Origin: Sphingomonas sp. Leaf357 | GTDB lineage: Bacteria; Pseudomonadota; Alphaproteobacteria; Sphingomonadales; Sphingomonadaceae | DNA length: 64,000 bases | Assembly (NCBI RefSeq): GCF_001423845.1 | Contig: NZ_LMPM01000001.1 | Location: forward strand, 1,093,493-1,157,492 | Reading direction: 5' to 3' | Shown here: in pieces, positions 1 through 8,086 of the stretch | How positions within the stretch are numbered: position 1 is the stretch's first letter | Layout of the letters: the number at the start of each line of letters is the position of its first letter | Notes under the pieces: model-generated | Databases searched by the model: none | What the model saw: the letters and a program-made list of their open reading frames with translations, nothing else | What the model was told of the DNA's origin: nothing | Position numbers and translations under genes: made by a program

Positions 1-536
1 CCCGCCGCACCGCCGGCGATGACGACGCCGCCGCGCAAGGGCACGCGAACGATACGGTGCGTGATTCCCATGACGGCCGCCGCCAGCTGGACGGTCGGCC
101 CTTCCCGGCCGACAGAGGCGCCACCCAGTACCGCGCCGATCGTCAGCACCGCCTTGGCCGCCACCGTCCGGATCGAGATCAGCGTTCCGGTGGCATCGTT
201 CGGATTCGTCTGGGCGGCGATGACCTGGGGGATTCCCGATCCCCGGGCGGGCGGCGCATAGCGGCCGGTGATCCAGACCAGCCCCATGAAGGTGAGCGGC
301 GTCGTGATCAGCGGCATCCAGTGCCAGGACGTGGCAAAGCGGCCGAAAATCGCGCCAGCCCAGTCGGCGGCCTCGGCAAACAGGGTCGCGACGATACCGA
401 TGAGGATCGCGCCCGTAAGGATCGCGGTGCGTGTCCGAAATTGCGTTGATCGCGGCCCCCGCGTGCGCAACAACGCGCGGTAGCGCGACGGCGTCCAGCG
501 TTTAGCCGGTAAAAGGCGATGGAACAGGCCAGCCAT
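1..536 (-). CDS. ClC-family chloride channel/antiporter, N-terminal part (cut by window edge)
   Basis: Reading the minus strand from the ATG at 536 gives an open frame of about 178 codons that runs off the window start. After a basic N-terminal tail (about residues 1-38) come hydrophobic segments and two ClC signatures: GSGIPQV near residue 100 and GREGPTVQ near residue 144. In ClC proteins these loops form the anion-selectivity site. The product is therefore an inner-membrane chloride channel or Cl-/H+ antiporter. The C-terminal half, including the gating glutamate region and any CBS domains, is outside the window, so channel and exchanger cannot be told apart. A frame reading the opposite strand through this region is a shadow. 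Confidence 0.85.
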   Translation of the reverse strand, partial: MAGLFHRLLPAKRWTPSRYRALLRTRGPRSTQFRTRTAILTGAILIGIVATLFAEAADWAGAIFGRFATSWHWMPLITTPLTFMGLVWITGRYAPPARGSGIPQVIAAQTNPNDATGTLISIRTVAAKAVLTIGAVLGGASVGREGPTVQLAAAVMGITHRIVRVPLRGGVVIAGGAA

Positions 537-768
537 GAAGGTTCCTTAGAACGACCGGGCAGTTCGAGGACAGCCCTCCCGTGCAGGTTCGCGGCTTCAG
601 ACCCGTTGCGGGCCCTCGTGAGCGTCACATTCGTTGCTCGTTCGGCGCGAACACCGATCGTCACGCCCTCCCGGTCGGTGAGGCAAGCGTGCGCCGTGAC
701 CCCAGCAGAAGATCCAGCCACGCAATGTGCGCCAAGTCGTAGGCAGTCGCTCAGAAGCTTCGAGCCGC

Positions 769-1044
769 TCAATCTGCGCCGTCCTGGCGGCGACCGATCC
801 GGTAGGGACCGGCGCGCGCCTGCATCCTGCGGCCTTGCCAACTGAGCTGTATGCTCCCTTCGGACAATAGTCGATCGACGGCCGCGTGCACCATCGGCAT
901 CGCGCTGCGCCAGTCTTCCAACGTCTGGCCAGCGCCCGATGTGTTGGCAAGCGCTCGTGCCACCTCGCTCGGGCACACGGTCGCTGACGGTGAACGCCGC
1001 GCGAGAAGTTCCATGGCAACACGACGGGCGTCCTGTTCGGTCAC
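769..1044 (-). CDS. DUF3253 domain protein
   Basis: This is a 91-residue protein with the DUF3253 signature SPSATVCPSEVARAL around residues 18-32 and a following helix-rich region ending in GPYRIGR. The family is small and soluble and looks like a winged-helix fold. Its function is unknown to me. The start ATG overlaps the stop of the upstream DUF1905 gene by four bases (ATGA), so the two are probably translationally coupled. The length is normal for the family. I see no catalytic residues. Confidence 0.8.
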   Translation of the reverse strand: MTEQDARRVAMELLARRSPSATVCPSEVARALANTSGAGQTLEDWRSAMPMVHAAVDRLLSEGSIQLSWQGRRMQARAGPYRIGRRQDGAD

Positions 1045-1436
1045 CCGCGGCGTCCGGTCCGGCGCGATGGGACTATTCGCACGACGGCTTCAACCCGGTC
1101 ACCCGGCACCACCGCCAAGACCTGGCGTACCGTGGCCTTCAGCGGTAGCAGGAAGCCACCGTCCTTGGGAAAGAGCGAGGTGCGGAATTCCACAACGCCA
1201 ATCGTCGCGGCCATCGGTACGCATCCCCATCCATAGCTCGCCCGCCGCGCCGCGAGGAGCAAGGCGCGCGCATCCTCCGCCGATATCCTGGCGAAGTAGA
1301 ACGGTGCCGGGCCGCGCCACTCGATCACTTGGCCCTCGAAGGCAATTTCGTCGGGCGCATCGTCCAGCATATCCCCGAGCCTAACGATCCCCGCCAGAAC
1401 TGTGAAGGAGAGCGACGGAGCCTTCGCTCGGTCCAC
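1041..1436 (-). CDS. DUF1905 domain protein
   Basis: This is a 131-residue protein with the DUF1905 pattern: FEGQVIEWRGPAPFYFARI, then YGWGCVPM, then SLFPKDGGFLLPLKATVR. The family is predicted to form a small beta-barrel; its biochemical role is not established. The GTG start at 1436 has an AGGA about nine bases upstream. A second possible start is the ATG at 1370, whose GGGG-like site is too close. Homologues usually begin shortly before the FEG motif, so the first 20 residues are uncertain. The gene overlaps the downstream DUF3253 gene by four bases, forming a two-gene unit. Confidence 0.8.
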   Translation of the reverse strand: MDRAKAPSLSFTVLAGIVRLGDMLDDAPDEIAFEGQVIEWRGPAPFYFARISAEDARALLLAARRASYGWGCVPMAATIGVVEFRTSLFPKDGGFLLPLKATVRQVLAVVPGDRVEAVVRIVPSRRTGRRG

Positions 1437-1583
1437 ACCACGTCCTGATCATTGGAGACTCCGGACCCGATCGTTCATAGCGATGCGACTAATGCCGTCT
1501 GGTTCTAGGCGCTCTCCGAACGTAGCGAAGCGGAAGGCTGTACTTATGCGCAGGACCAACGGCGAACTGCCGTAAACTTCGTT

Positions 1584-2597
1584 TCAAGCATCAGCGGGCG
1601 GACGCCGATCGATCATCTCGGCCACGATATCCGCCATCCCGGCAAGCTGATCGAGCACTTGTTTCGACACCTTGCGAACGCGATTGTCGATCACGCATAA
1701 AGCTCCGACATTTATGCCGTCACGGGTCGTCACGGGGTATCCTGCGTAGCATCGAATGCTGGGCGGGCCGGCCACCGAAGAAAAATGCGCAAACCGCCGA
1801 TCGCTGGCCGCGTTCGCCACGACAAAGGCTCCGCCCTGAGCGATAGTGTAGTTGCAGAACGCCTCCTCCCTGGGAGTACTCCCTGGGTCCAGGCCGCTTG
1901 CCGACTTTATCCATTGCGTGTCTCGGTCCATGAATGTCAGCAGAGAGACGGGAAAGCCCGTTACTCTCGTCACATGCCTGGTCACTAGATCGAATTGCCG
2001 CTCGCGTTCGCCATTTGCCAGGCTGTTCCTCAGGACGAACTGGAGACGGTCCTTTTCGTCAATTGGTATCGGAAAGTCTTTTCCTCCGCTGTTCGGTGGC
2101 ACCTGGGCCGCGACCGTTCTGTCGCCGAAGTCGCTGTTCGCGCCTAGATAAAGCATCCTGTTCCGGCGAACATCCTCCACCGCAGCGTTCACTTGGGCAA
2201 AGAATCTGTCCGGATTGGCGGCGAGATCGCTTTTGCCGAGGCATAGCGCGGCTCCGGATTGGATCAGGCTTGCCGCCAATGCCAGGTTCTTGAGCGGAGC
2301 GTCCGATACTACGATCTTGCAGACCGTCTTCATATCGGCGATCATTCGCAACAGGGCCGCCCCGTCGATATACGGCATATTAAGGTCGATCGTCACGATG
2401 TCCGGCTGCAGGCGTCGTATCAGTTCGACCGCCGTGGTCGCTTCGCCCGAGAAGCCTATTACCTTGAAGTCCTTCCGTTTGCTGAAGGCGTTGTCCAGCA
2501 TGGCCTGGATGGTTCGCGAATCGTCAACGATGACGACGCGCCACGTGTGCGGCCGGTCGGTTATGTCACGAGCCATGCCGGTGCTCGAAGCCGGCAA
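1584..2597 (-). CDS. Response regulator with CheY receiver and GAF domains
   Basis: In this 337-residue protein, residues 20-145 form a CheY-like receiver: acidic pocket D25/D26, phosphoacceptor D71 in TIDLNMP, S98 in VVSDA and K122 in CLGK. Residues about 175-330 form a GAF domain with the typical FCNYTI and YAGYPVTT pattern. There is no DNA-binding or enzymatic output domain, so phosphorylation probably alters the sensory GAF domain or a partner protein. No histidine kinase gene is nearby, so the cognate kinase is an orphan or lies elsewhere. The receiver most resembles the CheB class. I chose the first ATG, but one at residue 8 is also possible. Confidence 0.85.
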   Translation of the reverse strand: MPASSTGMARDITDRPHTWRVVIVDDSRTIQAMLDNAFSKRKDFKVIGFSGEATTAVELIRRLQPDIVTIDLNMPYIDGAALLRMIADMKTVCKIVVSDAPLKNLALAASLIQSGAALCLGKSDLAANPDRFFAQVNAAVEDVRRNRMLYLGANSDFGDRTVAAQVPPNSGGKDFPIPIDEKDRLQFVLRNSLANGERERQFDLVTRHVTRVTGFPVSLLTFMDRDTQWIKSASGLDPGSTPREEAFCNYTIAQGGAFVVANAASDRRFAHFSSVAGPPSIRCYAGYPVTTRDGINVGALCVIDNRVRKVSKQVLDQLAGMADIVAEMIDRRPPADA

Positions 2598-2773
2598 TCA
2601 GTGGCAGGCCAGAAGATGGGTCTGGGCGGTCGGTGCTACCGAGAGAAAGGCGCGCGAGCCTCCGCGCGCAACAGCGCGCCCAGGGAGCGATGGATGTGAA
2701 TTGCATGGGATGAGCCTCCGGACGCGACAGTGCGGGACCGGGGGTTCGGCTTCAACATCCGCGGTGCGGCGTC

Positions 2774-3772
2774 TCAGGACAAAACAGCATCACCTTCGTC
2801 CTCACTCCACCGCGCGGCGCCGGTCGTCTGAAAGCGCATACGATATTCGTGCGGCGTGACGCCGAGGCTGCGGACGAAAGCACGCCTTATGGTGGTGGTG
2901 GAACCGAAGCCCGCAGCGAAGGCGATCGCCTTGATCGGAAAGGCGCTTTCCTCCAGCAGCCGCCGGGCGATTTCAATGCGCGTGCTTTCGACATAGGCGG
3001 CAAGGCTCTGTCCCTGCCTGGCGTGAAACAGGCGCGACAGGTGCCGCGGGCTGACCCCGATTTCCTTGGCGAGCGAAGCAAGCGCCAAGTCCCTTCGAGG
3101 GTTCTCAAGCACGAGCAGGCGTATCCTGTCGATGGGGCCGGTCGTCGCCGTCTGGGCGGTCAACGCGTTGCTGAACTGCGATTGCCCACCAGGCCGTTTT
3201 AGGAATACCACCAGCCGCCGTGCCACGAAGAGAGCGAGGGCACGGCCATGATCTTCTTCGATCAACGAGAAGGTCAGGTCGATCGCCGCGGTCACTCCGG
3301 CCGAACTGAACACAGGTCCGTCCCGAACGAAGATGCGATCGGGTTCAACCGATATGTCGGGATAGGCGGCGGCCAAACGCTCGGCATATTGCCAGTGCGT
3401 CGTCGCACGTCGTCCCGAAAGCAGCCCGGCATGCGCGAGCAGGAAAGCGCCGGTACAGGTCGAGCCGTAGCGCCGCGCTCGTCGGGCCTGATCTCGAAGC
3501 CAGTCCGTGACCCGTTCGGTCGGTGGGCCCGGTATGCCGTATGGTCCGACGACGATCAGCGTATCAGACGGATCGGTGGCCTGCTCTATACCGCCATCCG
3601 GGACGAAGCTTACGCCGGAGGCACTTTTGGCAGGTGTATTGTGCTCGGTTATCAACCGGACTCGATACGGCCGGCCGATCGGTGCCTTGCAATTTGCCTC
3701 GAACAGCGCGTCCCGCACGCCGGCAATCTCAAGCAAATGGACGTTGTCAGGGGCGAAGAGCGTGATGAGCAC
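2774..3772 (-). CDS. GlxA-family transcriptional regulator (DJ-1/PfpI + AraC HTH)
   Basis: The protein has 332 residues. The N-terminal half (about 1-185) is a DJ-1/PfpI-like class I amidotransferase fold with C106 in the elbow STCTGAF. Residues about 225-320 form the double helix-turn-helix of AraC proteins (DLALASLAKEIGVSPRHLSR and the ATTIRRAF-like second helix region). Proteins of this layout are cytoplasmic activators or repressors, often of amino-acid or betaine catabolism, with the N-terminal domain sensing a metabolite. The gene stands alone on the minus strand, with a 377-base non-coding stretch upstream that probably carries its promoter. Its target is unknown. Confidence 0.88.
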   Translation of the reverse strand: MLITLFAPDNVHLLEIAGVRDALFEANCKAPIGRPYRVRLITEHNTPAKSASGVSFVPDGGIEQATDPSDTLIVVGPYGIPGPPTERVTDWLRDQARRARRYGSTCTGAFLLAHAGLLSGRRATTHWQYAERLAAAYPDISVEPDRIFVRDGPVFSSAGVTAAIDLTFSLIEEDHGRALALFVARRLVVFLKRPGGQSQFSNALTAQTATTGPIDRIRLLVLENPRRDLALASLAKEIGVSPRHLSRLFHARQGQSLAAYVESTRIEIARRLLEESAFPIKAIAFAAGFGSTTTIRRAFVRSLGVTPHEYRMRFQTTGAARWSEDEGDAVLS

Positions 3773-3928
3773 GGCGATCCTCCGCTCGGCCGCGTCCTGC
3801 GCGACCGATCGACATCAATGTATGCTCATTCCGTCCATAGGGCTATAACAGTCAAACGAATGGCTCGGGGGCGTCCATGTGACGCGTGTCTTCGAAGAGT
3901 GATTAGGAACGAACGTTTGTGATTGGCT

Positions 3929-3944
3929 TGACCCATTTGCGGCT
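3929..3944 (+). repeat. TGACCCA-N3-GCGG short repeat, copy 1
   Basis: The sequence reads TGACCCATTTGCGGCT, followed by CAACCGC. It matches copies at 3955 and 4670 in the TGACCCA and GCGG blocks with a constant three-base gap. The role is unknown. Confidence 0.45.
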
Positions 3945-3954
3945 CAACCGCCAT

Positions 3955-3972
3955 TGACCCAGAAGCGGTCAT
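3955..3972 (+). repeat. TGACCCA-N3-GCGG short repeat, copy 2
   Basis: The sequence reads TGACCCAGAAGCGGTCAT. It starts 26 bases after copy 1, in the same orientation. Confidence 0.45.
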
Positions 3973-4149
3973 TCGGAGCGCTCCTCGCCTTCTCCAACTT
4001 CCGTCATTCGTTCACGTCGGCTGGAAGACCGTTATTCACTGATCAGCTCATACGTGCGCACGTCTCGACGTGGCTAAAAAAGGGTCGGTCATGGAAAATC
4101 CCTCTAAGACGAAGTCACCAAAGTCGAAGCCGCATGAAGAACTATTTTT

Positions 4150-4497
4150 CTACCACTGGTGGCGACCGTCGAGATCGATGATATGGATAGCGGTCCGGTC
4201 GAAGTCGACATCCATCCGGACATTGTAACTCATCTTCTCGCCGTCCCGATCCTCACAGTTGGGCGAACGGCCATGCGTGACCATTCCGCAGGTCGAGCAG
4301 CTATAGTGGCTACCTTCATTCGGCACATAGGTAAGGAGTGCGGCCGGTTCACTCAGCAGGGTAAAGTCTTCCGGCGGGCAGTACGCCCATAGCGCACCCA
4401 CCCGATCACAATAAGTGCAGTTGCAGCGCGTGATCTGTTCGGGCGCGGGCGCCTTGAAACTGACAGCACTGCAATGACAGCTTCCGTGCAACGCCAT
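4150..4497 (-). CDS. GFA family protein (CENP-V/GFA zinc fold)
   Basis: This 115-residue protein has the GFA-domain cysteine pattern: C7 and C9 (GSCHCSA), C25, C27 and C30 (CNCTYC), and C67 and C70 (CSTC). These bind two zinc ions in the beta-tent fold. Family members include a glutathione-dependent formaldehyde-activating enzyme, but most are uncharacterised. A role in binding glutathione or a thiol adduct is only a family-level guess. The gene stands alone. Its length is normal and its cysteines are intact, unlike the degraded RHS gene downstream. Confidence 0.85.
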   Translation of the reverse strand: MALHGSCHCSAVSFKAPAPEQITRCNCTYCDRVGALWAYCPPEDFTLLSEPAALLTYVPNEGSHYSCSTCGMVTHGRSPNCEDRDGEKMSYNVRMDVDFDRTAIHIIDLDGRHQW

Positions 4498-4669
4498 TTC
4501 TCATTCTCCCAATCGATGGTGTCACCAGGCTAAGACGAACCTTTGATTTTACCAACCGGGTGCGAGAGCGGCTCGGAGACCTCGACGTATTCATGGATTT
4601 CCATCTAGCCCGCGCTTGCGAGCGCTGCGCATAAAGATGACGGCCACGTTGAATTTGTTTAAGCAGCTC

Positions 4670-4687
4670 TGACCCACTTGCGGACGT
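4670..4687 (+). repeat. TGACCCA-N3-GCGG short repeat, copy 3
   Basis: The sequence reads TGACCCACTTGCGGACGT. It lies at the 5' boundary of the truncated RHS gene, and its TGA is the in-frame stop that closes the RHS frame upstream. Confidence 0.45.
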
Positions 4688-5904
4688 TCAACGCTGCAAG
4701 ACTGCTACTTCGGATTGTCGACTTACACCTACGACCCGCTGAACCGGATGATCTCGGGGCCAAACGGAGTGACGTTGAGCTACGATCCACTAGGCCGCCT
4801 GTGGCAGACGGCGAGCCCAAGCCAAGGTAAGACACAGTTCCTCTACGATGGCGATCATATCGCAGCGGAATATGACGGCGATACCGGCGCCCTGCGCCGT
4901 GGCTATATGTTCGGCCTTGGCGCGGACGAGCCGATCCTCGTCGATGAGGGCAGTGCGATGAACTGTTCCGGCACCCGGTTTCTCCACACCGACGAGCGTG
5001 GCACGATCGTGGCGGTGGCAGATTGCATCGGCAACAAGCAGACGGCCAATTCTTACGACGAAAACGGTGTCCCTGGTGCAGCCAACGCTGTGCCGAATGC
5101 CGGGGGACGTTTCGGCTATACAGGGCAGGCTTGGGTTCCCGAACTGGGCATGTGGTATTACAAGGCCCGCATGTACTCGCCGACGCTTGGCCGATTCATG
5201 CAGACCGATCCGATCGGATACGGCGATGGAATGAATATGTACGACTATGTCGGCGGCGACCCCGTAAATCGGAGCGATCCTAGCGGACTGACGGAATACA
5301 TCTCCGTGACAGCTAATGTTTGCTCACTCGGTCCCGGCTGCATGTCGATTACTGGCTATGACAACATCCGAAATTTTGTGGACAGTTTTCAACAAAGGCT
5401 TCGAGAGATCTGAGCGAGATGATGAGATCGTTGTCACCGCAAAGAGGTCAAAATCTAAAGCTAAGCCGCAGAGTAACGGTTGCGTCTCGAATTATACGCT
5501 TTCCGGTGCGGGGCGCCTTGAGGGCGGCGGTGCTTCAATACTTGGCTCAGCATTGGAAATTGGTGGCTTGGTAGTTGGCGTGTTTGTGCCCCCGGTGGGG
5601 GCAACAATTGGCCTCATCGGCGCTACTTTGGACTATGGTGGGCAAGCTATAACATTTGGTTCAGATATTGCCGACGGCGATCGGGGTGCGATTTTCAGTG
5701 ATGTTCTTTCGGCTGGCGTCGGGTTTGGCAACAAAAAGCCTTGCGAAGCTCGGCACCGGCGCGTGGCGAAACGGGGCAACCGGACGGTTTATGAAGAATG
5801 ATTTAGGTGGGCGATTTAGGGGGGCGAAAGCAGCGACAGGAGGAGCGCTCGCGAGCAATTACTTCTCGGCCTTCTCTAACATTGTCCGCTGCGGAGCTAA
5901 GTGA
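4679..5904 (+). pseudogene. RHS-repeat protein remnant with C-terminal toxin-like tail (5' truncated, two frameshifts)
   Basis: The first part (4715-5413) encodes YD repeats (YTYDPLNRM, LSYDPLGRL) and the RHS core end (GRFMQTDPIGYGDGMNMYDYVGGDP, here split as GRFMQTDPIGYG then NMYDYVGGDP). A stop at 4670 removes the usual long N-terminus. The tail continues in two other frames. Taking one T out of the TTTT near 5388, and one A out of the AAAAA near 5735, joins all three frames into one reading: VDSFNKGFERSER, then GFGNKSLAKLGTG, ending at the TGA at 5902-5904. The tail has a hydrophobic glycine-rich stretch and resembles a variable effector domain. Homopolymer sequencing errors could also explain both shifts, but not the 5' truncation. 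Confidence 0.8.
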
Positions 5905-6020
5905 TGGCCGATTTCTTTGTTGCCGCACTGATAGTTTTTTCTGATATTTATTCACTAAGGAATCTTATTAGGAAAATTGAAAATTGCGGACATAAGTGCA
6001 GGTTTTTATTTTCTCGATAA
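5904..6020 (+). CDS. Small hydrophobic ORF coupled to the RHS tail
   Basis: The ATG overlaps the RHS stop (TGATG) and encodes 38 residues: a hydrophobic start (MADFFVAALIVF) followed by a basic helix-like part. The position directly after a polymorphic-toxin tail is where an immunity gene would be expected, but 38 residues is very short. The five-T run at 6003-6007 may hide another one-base insertion; without it the frame would extend by about 12 codons. The region is much richer in A+T than its surroundings. I do not recognise a family. Confidence 0.35.
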   Translation: MADFFVAALIVFSDIYSLRNLIRKIENCGHKCRFLFSR

Positions 6021-6102
6021 TTTGTTCATAAATATCCCTTCGTATTGCCAATCTTGATTGGTTTTTAGCAGCGGCAACGTATTTATTTAGCATTATTTTT
6101 AA

Positions 6103-6216
6103 ATGGAAATTATCCACCTTGTAGTACCAATTCTGGCTATAACTTTACTTATCGATATTGCTGCAGTGAGCCTATCATTATATGATCATATCAGATCGAT
6201 AGGCGATGATTTCTAA
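6103..6216 (+). CDS. Possible 37-residue single-span membrane peptide
   Basis: The ATG at 6103 opens a frame for 37 residues with one clear hydrophobic segment (LVVPILAITLLIDIAAVSL) and a charged end. There is no good ribosome binding site. It lies in the same AT-rich patch as the RHS tail and may be a fragment of a larger lost membrane (immunity-like) protein. It could equally be chance. Confidence 0.25.
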   Translation: MEIIHLVVPILAITLLIDIAAVSLSLYDHIRSIGDDF

Positions 6217-6239
6217 TTGTTGCCGCAAATAGCCGTTGA

Positions 6240-7016
6240 TCAACTCTCTGCCGCAACCCATTTCGACGAGCGCCCGAAGTCAGACAGGTATTTCGTAGAG
6301 GACCAGCCGCCGTCCACCACGATCGTCTGGCCGTTGATCAATTCTGCGCCGGGCGAGCATAGGAAAGCGATCGTGCTCGCCACGTCTTCGACAGTGCCAA
6401 GGCGCGGGTAGGGCGTCATATGGTCGTTCATTTTCTTGAACGTCTCGCTCTCGAAATTATCCTCGGTCATTGGGGTGTTGATGACCCCTGGAGCAACGGC
6501 GTTGCAGCGTATGCCTTGCGGTCCGTACTGTACCGCCATGTGCGTGGTGAGGCCGAGAAGGCCCGCTTTGGCGGCGGAATAGGCGCCGCCGCGGATGCCG
6601 CCGACGATCGCGTAGGTCGAACTGATGTTGATCACTGCCGAGCCGGCGCGCATGTGCGGCAGGGCTTCGCGGATCAGGCGGAACGGCGCGCGCAGCATGA
6701 GTGCCAGCACATAATCGAGCGTCGCATCGTCGGTTTCGTGGACCGGTTTGGGCTTACCGATACCAGCATTGTTGATGAGAATATCGATCTGCCCCCAGCG
6801 CTCGACCGCGAGATCGATCACGCGGCGTGGCGCGTCATCGTCGGTCAGGTCGACCGGCAACGTCGCCAGTTGTTCCGGCGGCACCACATGGTCCAGTTGC
6901 GCGAGTTTGTCCGCGTCCCGCCCGACACCGAGCACTGCAATGCCCGCCGCCGCCAGTTTTTCCGCCGTGCCGAGCCCAATACCGCTACCGGCACCCGTGA
7001 TGATCGCGACCTGCAT
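6240..7016 (-). CDS. SDR-family NAD(P)-dependent oxidoreductase
   Basis: This is a 258-residue classical short-chain dehydrogenase. It has the cofactor motif TGAGSGIG near residue 7, NNAG near residue 86, catalytic Ser in INISST, and Tyr and Lys in YSAAKAG. It ends with the usual GQTIVVDGGW substrate-loop and C-terminal pattern. It probably oxidises a hydroxyl group on a CoA ester or alicyclic intermediate. The start ATG follows directly on the stop of the upstream short acyl-CoA dehydrogenase gene (TAG then ATG), so the two are co-transcribed. It is the last gene of the minus-strand unit in cluster A. Confidence 0.9.
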   Translation of the reverse strand: MQVAIITGAGSGIGLGTAEKLAAAGIAVLGVGRDADKLAQLDHVVPPEQLATLPVDLTDDDAPRRVIDLAVERWGQIDILINNAGIGKPKPVHETDDATLDYVLALMLRAPFRLIREALPHMRAGSAVINISSTYAIVGGIRGGAYSAAKAGLLGLTTHMAVQYGPQGIRCNAVAPGVINTPMTEDNFESETFKKMNDHMTPYPRLGTVEDVASTIAFLCSPGAELINGQTIVVDGGWSSTKYLSDFGRSSKWVAAES

Positions 7017-7973
7017 CTAGATGTCCGTTCCGGAATGGTTGGTGATGTGTGCGGCGGCGATGCGCAAGGCTGCGGCCTCGCTGCCGCCGCCCAGCGCGAC
7101 GATCAATCGCGCGCGCTTTAGAAATAGGTGCGGATCAGCCTCGGCGCTGAACCCGATGCCGCCATGGACCTGGATGTTCATGCCGGCATTGTCGACCGCG
7201 GCGTTGGCGGCGACCAGGAAGGCGCTTTCGGTGCGGTGCGCAGCATCCGCCCGACCGGTGTCCATCGCGACGGCGGCAAAGGTGGTCAGGTCGCGTGCGG
7301 CGCGGGCGGAAATCGCCATATTGGCACAGTGATGTTTAATGGCCTGAAAGCTGCCGATTGGGCGGCCGAACTGCTCGCGCGTTTTAGCGTAATCGACCGC
7401 CATCGCCAATGTCGCGTCGGCTATGCCCGCGAGAGCCGCAGCTTCGAGCAGGCGCAACAAGCTGGCTTCGCGCATGTCGAGTTCGCGCAAAGGTGCGCCG
7501 ATCGGGCCGTTGATCAAGCGGACGCCCCAGATGAAATCGTCCGCGATCTGGCCATCTTTGGGCATCGCATGCAAAGTAGCGCCGGCATCTGTACGGACGA
7601 GTAGCACGCTGGCGCCCGGCTCTTCGATCCACACCGGCTCTTCGCCGCCAAAGCCCGTGGCTATGCGCAGGGATTCCTCCGTGCCATCGCGCGCAACCAT
7701 TGTTGCGATGATCGCCGGCGAAACAAGGTGCTTGCCGAGTTCAATCGCGATCAACACCAGTTCGGTTGCGCCCAGCCCACTGCCGCCGCGCGCTTCGTCC
7801 AGCCCCGCCGTCAGTATACCCAGGTCGAATAATTGACGCCAGACGGAGTGATCCTCACCGATCGCCCCGGCGTGCAACCGCGCGATCGGCAGTAGATCGG
7901 CGAGCGGCGCCTCCAGCGCGGCGGAGAGCGACAATTGCTCCTGATCCGGTTGATATTGCAGCGCTGGTCGCAT
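7017..7973 (-). CDS. Short acyl-CoA dehydrogenase homologue (likely partner subunit)
   Basis: The product is about 318 residues, compared with about 380 for typical family members. It keeps the C-terminal four-helix part (TREQFGRPIGSFQAIKHHCA, then MNIQVHGGIGFSAEADPH), which binds FAD at the subunit interface. The usual YEGT catalytic-glutamate motif is absent. Such short homologues often pair with a full-length partner in alpha2beta2 dehydrogenases of steroid-type side-chain degradation. I chose the ATG at 7973 because the 14 codons before it are basic and atypical; an upstream start at 8015 is open. The SDR gene starts directly after its stop. Confidence 0.8.
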   Translation of the reverse strand: MRPALQYQPDQEQLSLSAALEAPLADLLPIARLHAGAIGEDHSVWRQLFDLGILTAGLDEARGGSGLGATELVLIAIELGKHLVSPAIIATMVARDGTEESLRIATGFGGEEPVWIEEPGASVLLVRTDAGATLHAMPKDGQIADDFIWGVRLINGPIGAPLRELDMREASLLRLLEAAALAGIADATLAMAVDYAKTREQFGRPIGSFQAIKHHCANMAISARAARDLTTFAAVAMDTGRADAAHRTESAFLVAANAAVDNAGMNIQVHGGIGFSAEADPHLFLKRARLIVALGGGSEAAALRIAAAHITNHSGTDI

Positions 7974-8086
7974 GGCGCAGTGTCCCCTCCGTCTCGCATG
8001 CCGGCCTATCGTCAAGGGTGTAGGAGCGTATTGACCCGACGAGACGGAGACACGACTTACCGCGACATATCGAGAGTCCGGACTAT

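Larger units (their letters stand above)
3773..4149. other. Non-coding stretch carrying two copies of a TGACCCA-N3-GCGG motif
   Basis: I see no convincing gene in this 377-base gap. It holds two close copies of a short motif, at 3929 and 3955 (TGACCCA, three bases, then GCGG). A third copy lies at 4670, just before the RHS remnant. The rest is probably promoter for the GlxA-type gene plus decayed sequence. Confidence 0.4.

Noticed and set aside
308..976. Long minus-strand frame of 222 codons
   Set aside because: It crosses the ClC gene start and the DUF3253 gene in another frame and has Arg-rich, random composition.
2651..2690. GC-rich inverted sequence near the GlxA-type gene, considered as a terminator
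   Set aside because: The stem has several mismatches and no T run on either strand.
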